Positions 28,029-39,042 of a stretch of 64,000 nt of DNA are shown one piece after another (the stretch's first letter is position 1; the number at the start of each line of letters is the position of its first letter). The stretch comes from Myxococcales bacterium (GTDB lineage: Bacteria; Myxococcota_A; Polyangia; Polyangiales; Polyangiaceae). The translations under genes and the position numbers were made by a program. The stretch covers positions 1,364,001-1,428,000 of the forward strand of contig JADJCA010000001.1 of NCBI GenBank assembly GCA_016703425.1, in the 5' to 3' direction. Under the pieces are notes generated by a model. It did not search any database and had not been told where the DNA came from. It saw nothing but the letters and a program-made list of their open reading frames with translations.

Positions 28029-29231
28029 GTGAGCCAACCTGACGCGCCGGTGTCGACGGATGCAGTGGCGGAGCCCGCCGCAGCGCAGGCTGCGGGAACG
28101 CCGCCGGCGGGAGCCTCGCCGACGCCGCCGCCTGTCGGTCTGCACGTTTTCGCCCGCACTGACGTCGGGCAAGTGCGCGAGCACAACGAAGACAACTTCA
28201 TCGTCGCCGACCTTACCCGACGCGCGCGTGGCCTCCAGGAAGGCAGCCGCGTCACAACGGTGGGCAAGCAGGGCCACCTCTTTGCGGTCTGCGACGGTAT
28301 GGGTGGCGCCGCCGCCGGCGAAATCGCGAGCCAGATGGCCATCGACATCATCTACGAACGGATGATCGACGGCCTCTCGCCCGATGCGCCCCTCGAGCGC
28401 GACGAGCTCGCGCGTCGCCTCGTTCGCGCCGTCGAGACGGCCGGCCTCCGCATCTTCCAAGAGGCCAAGGCCGATCGCACGCGACGCGGAATGGGCACGA
28501 CGGTCACCGCCGCCGCGTTGCTCGACGGGACCTTGTTCCTCGCGCAGGTCGGCGACTCACGTGGCTACATCTTGCGGGGCGAGACCCTCGTGCAAGTGAC
28601 GCGCGACCAGTCGCTCGTGAATCAGCTCATCGAAGCGGGGCAGCTCACCGAAGAAGAGGCCGAGACCTTCGAGCACAACAACATCATCCTCCAGGCGCTC
28701 GGGACCGCGGACACGGTGCAGGTCGACCTCACCTTCGCGTCGCTCGTCAAAGGCGACGTGCTGATGCTCTGCTCCGACGGCCTCTCGGGCATGGTGCGCT
28801 TCGACGAGATCCGCGAGGTCTTGCGCACCTGCACCGAACCGCTCGACGCCTGCAAGGCGCTCACCGACAAGGCAAATCAGGCCGGAGGCCACGACAACAT
28901 CACGGTCATCGTGGTGCGCTTCGACGGTGAGACGCTCTTGGCGGAGGCACCGGAGCCGCTCAAGTACCGCAAGTACTCGCTGCCAGAAGAGCACGGCGAG
29001 GTGACGCGGCCGCAAACGAGTCCCGATGCGAGCGCTGAGGTCCTCGCGCGGCGAGGCGACCCCGACGGCCCCGCTCAAGCGCCTCGCCCCGCGAGCGTCG
29101 CGCCGCCAGCGTTCGCAGACGACGAGCCCATCGACATCCCCGGAACGCACGTCCCGGTGCCGGTCGTAATCATGCTCGTGGTGGGTGTGCTCGCGCTGGT
29201 GGGCGCGACGGCCATGTTGTTCCTGCGATAG
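28029..29231 (+). CDS. PP2C-family Ser/Thr protein phosphatase with C-terminal membrane anchor
   Basis: 400 aa from a GTG. The catalytic domain (about 40-310) has the metal-binding motifs in order: VREHNEDNF, VCDGMGGAAAGE, MGTTVTAA, AQVGDSRGY, LCSDGLSGM and GGHDNITVIV. A Pro-rich linker leads to one membrane helix at the very end (IMLVVGVLALVGATAMLFL), anchoring the enzyme to the inner membrane with the catalytic part inside. It probably reverses kinase signalling read by the FHA protein encoded just upstream. Confidence 0.94.
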   Translation: MSQPDAPVSTDAVAEPAAAQAAGTPPAGASPTPPPVGLHVFARTDVGQVREHNEDNFIVADLTRRARGLQEGSRVTTVGKQGHLFAVCDGMGGAAAGEIASQMAIDIIYERMIDGLSPDAPLERDELARRLVRAVETAGLRIFQEAKADRTRRGMGTTVTAAALLDGTLFLAQVGDSRGYILRGETLVQVTRDQSLVNQLIEAGQLTEEEAETFEHNNIILQALGTADTVQVDLTFASLVKGDVLMLCSDGLSGMVRFDEIREVLRTCTEPLDACKALTDKANQAGGHDNITVIVVRFDGETLLAEAPEPLKYRKYSLPEEHGEVTRPQTSPDASAEVLARRGDPDGPAQAPRPASVAPPAFADDEPIDIPGTHVPVPVVIMLVVGVLALVGATAMLFLR

Positions 29232-29264
29232 CGAACGCGTCGGGAGCCTCGCCCGCAGGCTCCG

Positions 29265-30146
29265 TCAACGCGCCAACGGTGGGCTTGCGCCGGTCTGAGC
29301 CAGGACGTAGCGCGCCACGTCCTGGTTCGGGTCGATGATGAGCGCGGCGCGTGCCGTTGACGTCGACGTAGCGGCGTCGCCACGAGCCCATTGCGCGACC
29401 GCGAGGAAGGAGAGCGCCACCGCGCGGTGCGCGTCGGTACTTGCTTCGCCGGCGATGCGCGCAAGCTCACGCTCCGCTTCAGCGTAGCGGCCTTGCCGAA
29501 TCTGCCGACGTGCTGCCAAGAGCAGGACCTCCGGCGCTTCGGGAAAATGCCGGAGCGCGGTGTCGAGCGCGGCGTCCCCATCGCCAACGCGCCCCTGCCT
29601 GAGGTAGCTCTCGACGAGGCCCACGAAGCCGACGCTCTCGCCGGGCGCGACCTCGGTGAGCCGCAAGAACTGTTCGCGCGCCTCATCCCAAGCGGCGCGC
29701 TTGAAGAGCAAGCGACCTAGGTTCGCCCGCGACGGCGGAAAGCCAGGGTCGACCTTCAGCGCCGCGCGGTAGTGCGCCTCCGCTTCGGAGAGCTTGTCGT
29801 GCGCCTCGGCCCACAATCCCAGCGCGTGGTGGGGCGCGGGCAGGTTTGGATTGAGCACGCGTGCATGGCGCAAGGTGCGGCGCGCAGCCTCGCGTTCGCC
29901 GCGTTCAAGTTGGAGTAGGCCGAGGTTCACCCACGCCTCGGTGAAGCGCGGGCTGTACTCGATGGCCAGGGCCAGACGGGCCGCCGCGACCTCGAACTCA
30001 CCGCCCGCGAGCGCGCGGGCGCCCGCCTCGTTCAGCTGAATCGCAGCGGGCGGCACCGGAGGATGCGACGCACACCCCGGAAGGCCGGCGGCGAGAACGA
30101 CGACGCCGACCAGCCACCGCAACGTTTCGGCGAGAAGAGAGCGCAT
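29265..30146 (-). CDS. TPR-repeat lipoprotein
   Basis: 293 aa from the ATG at 30146. Upstream in-frame codons precede the signal and are unlikely to be used. The signal peptide ends in a clear lipobox LPGC. Five or more TPR units follow (AIEYSPRFTEAWVNLGLLQ, HYRAALKVDPGFPPSRANLGRLL), a scaffold for protein contacts at the cell envelope. It could resemble PilF/Pilotin-type or general TPR lipoproteins. No specific partner can be assigned. Convergent with the phosphatase gene. Confidence 0.85.
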   Translation of the reverse strand: MRSLLAETLRWLVGVVVLAAGLPGCASHPPVPPAAIQLNEAGARALAGGEFEVAAARLALAIEYSPRFTEAWVNLGLLQLERGEREAARRTLRHARVLNPNLPAPHHALGLWAEAHDKLSEAEAHYRAALKVDPGFPPSRANLGRLLFKRAAWDEAREQFLRLTEVAPGESVGFVGLVESYLRQGRVGDGDAALDTALRHFPEAPEVLLLAARRQIRQGRYAEAERELARIAGEASTDAHRAVALSFLAVAQWARGDAATSTSTARAALIIDPNQDVARYVLAQTGASPPLAR

Positions 30147-30241
30147 GCCTCTCCATCGGCGGCGGCCCGAGGGAAGTTGCGGCGGGCCGGCAACATTCCG
30201 CACGGGCGCTCCGTGGATCGTTGCGCTATGGTCTGGCCCCG

Positions 30242-30547
30242 ATGCCAAAACCGACCGAGAAGCCGATCGAGACGGCGAGCGAGAAGACCTACGTGGTCGC
30301 GAGCCATGCGGCGCTTTTCGAGCTCACCGGCGGGCCAAAGAGCACCGACGAGGAGCGCTGCGACGTCTGTGGCGAGGCCGTGGCGGTGACCGCCGACGAC
30401 ACCTTTTCCGTTTCGGGCCGCGGCCGGTACCTCTGGACGCGCGGCGACGAGAGGCGCGCCGAGGAGCCACCGCTCTGCCCCGGCTGCGCTGCGGCCATCG
30501 GCATGACCGCGCTTCGCCTCTGGACTGCGCCCGACGACGAGGGCTGA
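30242..30547 (+). CDS. Small putative zinc-binding hypothetical protein
   Basis: 101 aa from the ATG at 30242. Two CxxC pairs, CDVC near residue 42 and CPGC near 81, would suit one structural zinc site. The segment between them is short strands (DDTFSVSGRGRYLWTRGD). No known domain recognised. It sits between the divergent TPR lipoprotein and a convergent HEAT-like gene. Confidence 0.65.
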   Translation: MPKPTEKPIETASEKTYVVASHAALFELTGGPKSTDEERCDVCGEAVAVTADDTFSVSGRGRYLWTRGDERRAEEPPLCPGCAAAIGMTALRLWTAPDDEG

Positions 30548-30587
30548 CAGACGACTGGTCCCGTGGGGTGTGCGGCGCCTGCGAGGT

Positions 30588-31379
30588 CTACTGAATGGGG
30601 CTCTTCGACGGCGGCGGCGGCATGGGCGGTCGCATCCGAAGTCGCTCCAGACACAGGGCCCGAATGGACCGCGGGACCCGCGGCGAACGGACGACGAACG
30701 TCAGCTCCTGGCGCAAGAGCACGCTCGAGAGGGCGGCCGCCACGGCCGGCGGCGTGTCGGGATTGAGGAGCACGGCCATGCGCACGCGACTGCGATGGAT
30801 CCACTTCGGCGAACGCGAGATCTCAGCCAAGACATCGGGCCTGCCGGGCCGCTTGGCCGCGAGGCGAAGCACGTCTTCCTCGACGAGCCTCGGACTTCCG
30901 AGGAGGCGACGAATCACATCGGGGTGCGGGTCGTTGAGGAGCCGTTCGATCATCTCGCGGGTCGGGCGACGGGCGAGGGACTTTCGCTCACCCAAGGTCA
31001 CCGGGCGACCAAAGCCGTAGTCCGGCGGCCGCGTCGTGCGCGGCGGAAGCGAGCGCCCCACCGGCGACGGCGGAGGCAACCTCAGCGCGCGCTCCAGTGA
31101 CAGAAGGGCCCCGCCGGCCGCCTCTTCTCGCAGTCGCTGGACCTCCTCGGTCGTATCGGAACGGCTCGCAACGTCGCTCAGCGTGAGTACGAACTCGCGC
31201 GCTGCATCGTCCATGCTCTCGGCTCGGCGACACAGCTCGTCGAGCATCTCGGCGAAGGCCGGGCGGTGGCTCGCGGAAACGGTGCGCACCACATGAGCGA
31301 CGTACGACGATCGGAGGTCCGCCTCTTGAATCCCGAGCGTCGCGCGAAGCAACGCCTCGGCATCACGCGGCCCCGCCAC
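30588..31379 (-). CDS. HEAT/leucine-rich-variant-like repeat protein
   Basis: 263 aa from a GTG at 31379, two bases after the kinase stop. Earlier in-frame codons lie within the kinase gene. Short helical repeats with Asn-Pro/Asp-Pro starts are seen (LLNDPHPDVIRRLLGSPRLVEEDVL, LLNPDTPPAVAAALSSVL), as in LRV/HEAT-type solenoids. The N-terminal half is helical with a Pro-rich linker in the middle. Tight coupling to the Ser/Thr kinase suggests it is a substrate or adaptor, which is inference. Confidence 0.7.
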   Translation of the reverse strand: MAGPRDAEALLRATLGIQEADLRSSYVAHVVRTVSASHRPAFAEMLDELCRRAESMDDAAREFVLTLSDVASRSDTTEEVQRLREEAAGGALLSLERALRLPPPSPVGRSLPPRTTRPPDYGFGRPVTLGERKSLARRPTREMIERLLNDPHPDVIRRLLGSPRLVEEDVLRLAAKRPGRPDVLAEISRSPKWIHRSRVRMAVLLNPDTPPAVAAALSSVLLRQELTFVVRSPRVPRSIRALCLERLRMRPPMPPPPSKSPIQ

Positions 31380-31380
31380 G

Positions 31381-32844
31381 TCAGAACCCCATTTTTTCGA
31401 CGTCGCTCTGCGGCTTCGCGGGCTTCGCCGGTGCCGGAGCCACCGGCGCGGGCGCGGCGCCAACAACGGCGGGCTTGTTGCGGCGCCCCTTGCCTTCGGC
31501 ACGCGCATCGAGCTTCTCGTCCTTCTTGGGATCGGCCGGGGTCTTCGATTCAACTGACCCGACGGGCGACGCTGGAGGAAGCGACTCCACCTTGGCCTCC
31601 ACCTTCGCCTCGACCTTGGCGGCCTCGGGCGCTTTGACCTCGACGGGCGGCTTCGGCGTCTCCGGTGTGGAGGCGACGGCCGCCGCCTTGTTGGTGCTTC
31701 GGCCCACGACGACGAAGGCACCGCCGCCGATGACCAAGAGCCCCATCAGCGCGGCGCCAACGACCAAGCCTGCGCTCGTCTTCGGCTTGGAGCCTTGAGC
31801 GCCGTCGACCATGCCGCTGTAGGTGCGTGCGATGGGGGCGCCCGTCGTGGCGTTGGCGTTGAGCGCCGGAGCAGCGCCTTGGCCGGCGACCACCGACTGC
31901 GCCATCGCGGAAGGTGGCGTCATGCCGAAGGGGCGGCTCGGCTCTGGCTGCCGCGGCGTCGCAGCGAGGAGGTTGGGCGTGCTCACCGATACGCCGGCGT
32001 TCTGGAACACCGCGTGGAGACTCTCGCCGAACTCCTTGGCGCTCTGAAAGCGATGGTCGGGCTGGCGCGCGGCAGCTTTCGCCCACCACTCGTCGAAGCC
32101 CTGAGGAACGGAGGCCGCGCGAGACGGGATCGGCAACTCCGACACGATGATCTTCACCAGGAGGTCACCGAGCGCCTCGCTCTCGAACGGCAATCGGCCG
32201 GTGACACACTGGAACGCGATGACCGCGAGGGACCAGAGATCGCTTCGGTAGTCGACGGCCTTGATGCCCTGAGCCTGCTCCGGGCTCATGTAATAGGGCG
32301 TTCCGAGCATGGCGCCGGTCTTCGTGTTGCTGCTGCCATCGAGCCCCGTCGAATTGCTCTTCGCGATGCCGAAATCGAGCACCTTGGCGATCTCTCGATC
32401 GTCGTCTCTCACGAGGAAGATGTTGTCGGGCTTGAGGTCGCGATGAACGATGCCCAGCGAGTGCGCCTTGGTGAGGGCGCGACAAACCTGCATGATCACC
32501 GTCGCCGTCTCAGTCGGCGCGAGCCGGCCGACACGCGTCAGGCGCTTGCCCAAGTCTTCCCCGTCGAGGAGCTCCATGGCGATGTAGGGGCGCCCCTCGG
32601 AGATCCCATGGTCGAGGATCTGCACGACGTGGGGGCTCCGAAGCTGGGCCGCCGCCTTGGCTTCGCGTTCGAAGCGCTGCTGCGCCTCAGGGAGGGCGGC
32701 GAACTCGCCCTCGATGAACTTCACGGCGCAAGGGATGTCGAGGCCAAGGTGGGTCGCGTGCCACACGGATCCCATGCCGCCCCTGCCGAGCATGCGATTC
32801 AACCGGAATCGCTCTGCGACCACCGCCCCTTCGACGAGCTCCAC
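31381..32844 (-). CDS. Membrane-anchored Ser/Thr protein kinase (PknB-like)
   Basis: 487 aa from a GTG at 32844 with AAGGAG six bases before it. The longer frame back to 33060 lacks such a site. The kinase domain has GRGGMGSVW, AVKFIEGE, the catalytic HRDLKPDN, DFGIAKS and MSPEQAQG. After a linker a single membrane helix follows near residues 370-395 (VVGAALMGLLVIGGGAFVVV), then a Pro/Ala/Lys-rich tail outside. This is the common Myxococcota kinase form. It is likely the kinase paired with the nearby FHA and PP2C genes. Coupled to the HEAT-like gene. Confidence 0.93.
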   Translation of the reverse strand: MELVEGAVVAERFRLNRMLGRGGMGSVWHATHLGLDIPCAVKFIEGEFAALPEAQQRFEREAKAAAQLRSPHVVQILDHGISEGRPYIAMELLDGEDLGKRLTRVGRLAPTETATVIMQVCRALTKAHSLGIVHRDLKPDNIFLVRDDDREIAKVLDFGIAKSNSTGLDGSSNTKTGAMLGTPYYMSPEQAQGIKAVDYRSDLWSLAVIAFQCVTGRLPFESEALGDLLVKIIVSELPIPSRAASVPQGFDEWWAKAAARQPDHRFQSAKEFGESLHAVFQNAGVSVSTPNLLAATPRQPEPSRPFGMTPPSAMAQSVVAGQGAAPALNANATTGAPIARTYSGMVDGAQGSKPKTSAGLVVGAALMGLLVIGGGAFVVVGRSTNKAAAVASTPETPKPPVEVKAPEAAKVEAKVEAKVESLPPASPVGSVESKTPADPKKDEKLDARAEGKGRRNKPAVVGAAPAPVAPAPAKPAKPQSDVEKMGF

Positions 32845-33113
32845 TGCTGACTCCTTCGATGCCGCTCGCGCGACAAAGTTACGCGCCCCCGGATCTTCTC
32901 CCTTTTGTACGGCCAGGGGCAAGGATCGCTTTGAACTTTGGCGGCGAAGTGGCGCGGATGGGCCTACATTGGAAGCCTCCCAGGGCGCGTGACTCCCGGT
33001 TTTGTCAGGGTTCCCCTTGCGAATGTCGTCCGGCGGATCGATGTTCGGAGTCCATCCCACGACGTGGGGAAACGAGACGCGGGGGGCCCTCCCCTCCCCA
33101 ACCGTGAGAGCGC

Positions 33114-33433
33114 ATGGCCGGCCCCGACCGAAAACCTAACGAGCAAGACGACACGGAAGTCGTCGACCGGGTCAAACCGGTCGTTCCGCGCCGCTACAAG
33201 GTGCTGTTTCACAACGACGACTACACGACGATGGAATTCGTCGTGGAAACGCTCATGAGCTTCTTTCACAAGTCGCAGGCCGAGGCGACGCACGTCATGC
33301 TCACGGTCCACAAGACCGGAAAAGGTGTGGCGGGGGTCTACACAAGGGAGATCGCCGAGACCAAGGTCTCTCAGGTGATGGATCACGCGAAACAATGCGG
33401 CATGCCGCTTATGCTGACGGCGGAGCCCGAGTG

Positions 33434-33434
<1 letters not shown>
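33114..33434 (+). CDS. clpS: ClpS adaptor of the ClpAP protease
   Basis: 106 aa. The ClpS core is plain: YKVLFHNDDYTTMEFVVE with the substrate-binding Asn-Asp pair, the conserved HKTGKGVAGVYTREIAETK and a C-terminal strand. The disordered N-terminal 25 residues are the part that engages ClpA. ClpS delivers N-degron substrates. Its stop overlaps the clpA start (TGATG). The 269-bp gap upstream shows no convincing promoter to my eye. Confidence 0.96.
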
Positions 33435-35803
<2,369 letters not shown>

Positions 35804-35928
35804 CGGGCGAACCCACGCACCGGGTGCACGTTTGGCGCGCAAAAAGCGCGTGACATTCTAGGCGGGCGTCGCTTCCGCCGGCCGATCCTGCGACCGCGGC
35901 GTGGCGCGACGTTTGCTTGAGGGCCCGC

Positions 35929-36372
35929 ATGTTCCGCGCAAAAACTGTTCTGGTTGCTGTCGACTTCAGCGAGACCAGCGAGAAGGCCATCGAGACCGCC
36001 ATCGAGGTCGCTGCAAAGTTCGACGGTCGTGTCGTCTTGTTGCACGCCTACGAGATCCCGGCGCTCGGGTTCCCCGACGGCGTCCTCGTAGCCAGTAGCG
36101 ACGTCGTCAGCCGCATCGGCACCGCGGCCCAGACCGCCCTCGCCGACCTGACCGACAAGTACCGCGGCCGCGTACCGCTCGAAACGCTCCTTCGTATGGG
36201 TCCTGCCTACGAGACGGTCAACGCCGTGGCCGAGGAGCTCGGCGCGGACCTCATCGTCATCGGCACGCACGGTCGGAAGGGCCTCGCACGCGCCCTCCTC
36301 GGCTCCGTCGCCGAGAACATCATCCGCACGGCCACGCGACCGGTCATCGTCCTTCACGGCCCGCGCGACTAA
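35929..36372 (+). CDS. Universal stress protein (UspA family)
   Basis: 147 aa from the ATG at 35929. A TTG 12 bases earlier is less likely. One Usp domain: N-terminal strand VLVAVDFSETSEKAIE, and the ATP-binding loop in VIGTHGRKGLARALLGSVAENIIR (G-2x-G-9x-G-S form). ATP-binding Usp proteins aid survival under stress. It is followed 59 bp later by a second usp gene on the same strand, probably one transcript. Confidence 0.92.
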   Translation: MFRAKTVLVAVDFSETSEKAIETAIEVAAKFDGRVVLLHAYEIPALGFPDGVLVASSDVVSRIGTAAQTALADLTDKYRGRVPLETLLRMGPAYETVNAVAEELGADLIVIGTHGRKGLARALLGSVAENIIRTATRPVIVLHGPRD

Positions 36373-36431
36373 CGCTCCGCAAGACCGCCTCCCCAATCCA
36401 CAAAGAACTTCGACCCCAGAGGGTGAACGCC

Positions 36432-37052
36432 ATGACCGCCACGGACACGCCCTTCGTCATTCTCGTCGCCCACGACTTTTCGGAGCATTCGCGGCGGGCC
36501 TTGTCTGCCGCGAAGGGGCTCGCCCTGCGCTCCGGGAACGCTGAGCTGCACGTCGTTCACGTGGTGCCGCCGCCGGTGGGCAACGCGGCCGTGGTCGGCT
36601 CCGCAGACATGGCGGCGACCTTCACCGACACGCTCAACCGAACTCGCAAGGAGGTAGAGGAAGCGTGCACCGACGTCTCCAAGGGCCTCGCGGACCGCGT
36701 CTACGGGCACGTGCGCACCGGCAAGGCGTCCCGTGAGATCACGGAGGTCGGCAAGCAGATCGCCGCCGACCTCATCGTCGTGGGCACCCACGGGCGAACG
36801 GGGTTGGCGCGCGCGCTCCTCGGCTCGGTCGCGGAGGAGGTCGTACGGCACTCGCCGTGCAACGTCCTTACGGTGCGCCTGACGCCGGAAGTTCCGGCCA
36901 TCGAGCCCGCTTGCGAGGGCTGCGTCGCAGCGCAGGCGAAGGCCGGTGATCCGAAGGCGCGCTGCGACACGCACTTGCGGCGGCATCCGCGACCTCACAC
37001 GTACACCGACGGCCAAGAGGGACTCTTCCACCAGAGCTTCCGCTTCGAGTAG
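36432..37052 (+). CDS. Universal stress protein with cysteine-containing C-terminal extension
   Basis: 206 aa from the ATG at 36432, which has GAGGG eight bases before it. A GTG nine bases upstream sits too close to that site. The Usp domain has FVILVAHDFSEHSRRAL and the ATP loop VVGTHGRTGLARALLGSVAEEVVR. Beyond the usual end there are about 55 extra residues with CEGC and a later Cys and two His, a possible metal or redox site. Paralogue of the preceding gene. Confidence 0.9.
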   Translation: MTATDTPFVILVAHDFSEHSRRALSAAKGLALRSGNAELHVVHVVPPPVGNAAVVGSADMAATFTDTLNRTRKEVEEACTDVSKGLADRVYGHVRTGKASREITEVGKQIAADLIVVGTHGRTGLARALLGSVAEEVVRHSPCNVLTVRLTPEVPAIEPACEGCVAAQAKAGDPKARCDTHLRRHPRPHTYTDGQEGLFHQSFRFE

Positions 37053-37097
37053 CCCTGCGCTTCAGCTCTTCTCGAGTTCGCGCGGCCCGTCGGCCCG

Positions 37098-37919
37098 TCA
37101 GTTCACGAAGCCGCCGAGCGCCGTCTTGCTGAACGTGGCCGCTTGGCTCGCGCGAATGGCCGACTGCGAGAAGACTTGAAAGGCTTTGCGAATCTCCGTG
37201 GGATTGTCGCCCGGCGTGAGGATCCAGCGGTCATCGATGCCCATCTCGCGGAAGACTTTCCGAAAGTCTGTGGAGCCGTCGTTGATGCCCATGGCCGCCA
37301 CAATGTGGTTCTCGGCGCGCAAGAGATCGCGCACCAGCGACGCGACGTCCTTGGCCTTCGCGCGCGTCGAGTGCTGATCGGCGCCGTCGGTGATGAGGAG
37401 CGTCACGGTCCGCGCCACAACGCCGTTGTCTTCAAACTCGCGTGCCTTGGCGAGCACCGAGCCTAGGAGCACGACGGCCTGATCGTAGAGCGGCGTGCCC
37501 TGGTTCGGATCGTAGTTGGCGCTCGTCATAGGCACGGCTTGGTCGATGGGCCGGTACGGATAGAGGACACTCCCGTTGAGGTAGCGCGTGTGCGCGAGGA
37601 TGCCGTCCTTCTGCTTGCACGCCCGGAGCGCCTCGAGCACCAGGTTGTGACCCTCGCGCACCGCCTGGGCGTTGCCTCCGAAGCGAATGGAGCCCGAGTC
37701 GTCGGGCATGATCGTCAAGAGAACGACCTCGCTCGCTTGCACGTCATCGACGGAGACGCCGAGCCCCGCCTGGATTTGGGCGCCCAGGTCGACGCCTGTG
37801 AGAGCCTGAAGCGACGTTGGCGAGAGAACCCCTTCCGCGTGGGCCGCCTGAAAGAGCCCGTTCACATTTGGCGCGTTCACGCCGTTCGAGTTGTTGCCGT
37901 TGCCGTTCTGGTTGCTCAT
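37098..37919 (-). CDS. von Willebrand factor A domain protein (TerY/YegL-like)
   Basis: 273 aa. An Asn/Gly-rich N-terminus precedes a vWA fold with MIDAS-type residues DDSGSIR and LITDGADQHSTR, and a Thr in the GTPLYDQAV region, so metal binding is likely. Last gene of a five-gene operon with a kinase-like protein, a PP2C-like phosphatase and two NAD-salvage enzymes. The vWA-PP2C-kinase set is the TerY-P triad (E. coli yegL-yegK-yegI). Here the vWA protein probably acts as a scaffold or substrate of the kinase. No signal peptide, so cytoplasmic. Confidence 0.82.
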   Translation of the reverse strand: MSNQNGNGNNSNGVNAPNVNGLFQAAHAEGVLSPTSLQALTGVDLGAQIQAGLGVSVDDVQASEVVLLTIMPDDSGSIRFGGNAQAVREGHNLVLEALRACKQKDGILAHTRYLNGSVLYPYRPIDQAVPMTSANYDPNQGTPLYDQAVVLLGSVLAKAREFEDNGVVARTVTLLITDGADQHSTRAKAKDVASLVRDLLRAENHIVAAMGINDGSTDFRKVFREMGIDDRWILTPGDNPTEIRKAFQVFSQSAIRASQAATFSKTALGGFVN

Positions 37920-37958
37920 AAAACTCTCCTTTCCAGCTTCTTCGTTTGCGTCGTCCTC

Positions 37959-39017
37959 TCAGCGCATGCCGGGCCATTGGTCGATGTCGTCGGTGGACTT
38001 GACGACGTGCATCCCGGCGTCGATGAACCGGCGCTTCGCGGCGTCCGCCTGCGGCGTGAAGTCGGCCACGAAGCCGCCCTTGCCGTCGGGGACGGTCACC
38101 GACGACATGCAGTCCTCGAGGATGTAGACCTTCTTCGCGAGCGCTTTGTCTTGCGACACGATCTCGTCGAGCAGGTCATCGATGGAGCTCTTGACGCAGT
38201 GGCTCGCCGCCTGACCGGCGATGATCACGGCGTCGGCCGCCAAGAGCGTCTTCAAGAACGCGGTGTTCCTTTGCGCGAGCGGCTGCCCGTCGTGCCGCGT
38301 GAGCACCTCGGGTCGCATGATGGAGTAGTTCTCCGTGAGCGCGTTGCCGCCCTTCACCTCGACCCAAGACTGGGTGCCGCGAAGGAACGAATGAAACATG
38401 CGCGCCTCGTGGATAACGCCCGCGAGCGCGTGCCCGTCGCTCCCGAGGATGCAGTGGTGCGGCCAGAGGTAGAGCTTGTACTTCCCTGCCCTCTCGAGCT
38501 CGGCGCAGTAGTACCGGGCTTGCTGGAGGAGCCAGGTGTAGTTGCCGTTGCACAGCCAGGCCGCCACGCTCGGGTTGGGGCGCACCTCCCCGCGATCGAT
38601 GTCGTCGGTCGTGATCTCTCGAAACGGCTGGAGCGGCGCGTCGTTCTTGTCGACCCAGAACGAGGGAAAGAAGACCTGATACGCGAAGTGGGTGTCGAGC
38701 GTGGCCGTCACGTTGGTGAGCACGCCGGCATTCCGGTAGATGAACTCGGCGGTCCGCCGGTTGTCGTCGAGCGCTCCCCTGCCGCTTCGCCCTGCGACGT
38801 AGAGCGAGCCCTCCGGGAAGCAGAAGTCCTTCTGCACGTCGATGAGCAGAAGGTGCACGTTCTTGGCATCACTTGCGGCGGGCGTGACTTGGTGCCGCTT
38901 CTTCGTGGTCGCCGCCTCGGCGAAGAGGCGCCCCTGGTCGGGCCGGTAGGCGAAGGCCTCGGCGTTTTTTGGATCAAAAAAGGCGGGCAGCGGCAGGTTT
39001 TTGGCTTGTGCGGTCAT
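37959..39017 (-). CDS. pncA: Nicotinamidase-like hydrolase (isochorismatase superfamily), long form
   Basis: 352 aa, about 140 longer than ordinary PncA. Catalytic residues match nicotinamidases: Asp60 in LLLIDVQKDF, metal ligands Asp108 and His110 in TLDTH, the LWPHHC segment near 185-189, Lys222 in VKGGNALTENYS and the nucleophile Cys274 in GQAASHCVKSS. It would deamidate nicotinamide to nicotinate. The extra length is an N-terminal region of about 50 residues and insertions between the metal site and Lys222. It stands 24 bp after the kinase gene, and the phosphoribosyltransferase acting on its product is in the same operon. Confidence 0.86.
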   Translation of the reverse strand: MTAQAKNLPLPAFFDPKNAEAFAYRPDQGRLFAEAATTKKRHQVTPAASDAKNVHLLLIDVQKDFCFPEGSLYVAGRSGRGALDDNRRTAEFIYRNAGVLTNVTATLDTHFAYQVFFPSFWVDKNDAPLQPFREITTDDIDRGEVRPNPSVAAWLCNGNYTWLLQQARYYCAELERAGKYKLYLWPHHCILGSDGHALAGVIHEARMFHSFLRGTQSWVEVKGGNALTENYSIMRPEVLTRHDGQPLAQRNTAFLKTLLAADAVIIAGQAASHCVKSSIDDLLDEIVSQDKALAKKVYILEDCMSSVTVPDGKGGFVADFTPQADAAKRRFIDAGMHVVKSTDDIDQWPGMR

Positions 39018-39042
39018 GGAACCAACTCTCCTCTCCTGTGAA

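Noticed and set aside
35847..35864. Sigma54 -24/-12 promoter before the first usp gene
   Set aside because: GG and GC have the right spacing, but the -12 part reads AAGC rather than TTGC and the surrounding CGCGC symmetry explains the match.
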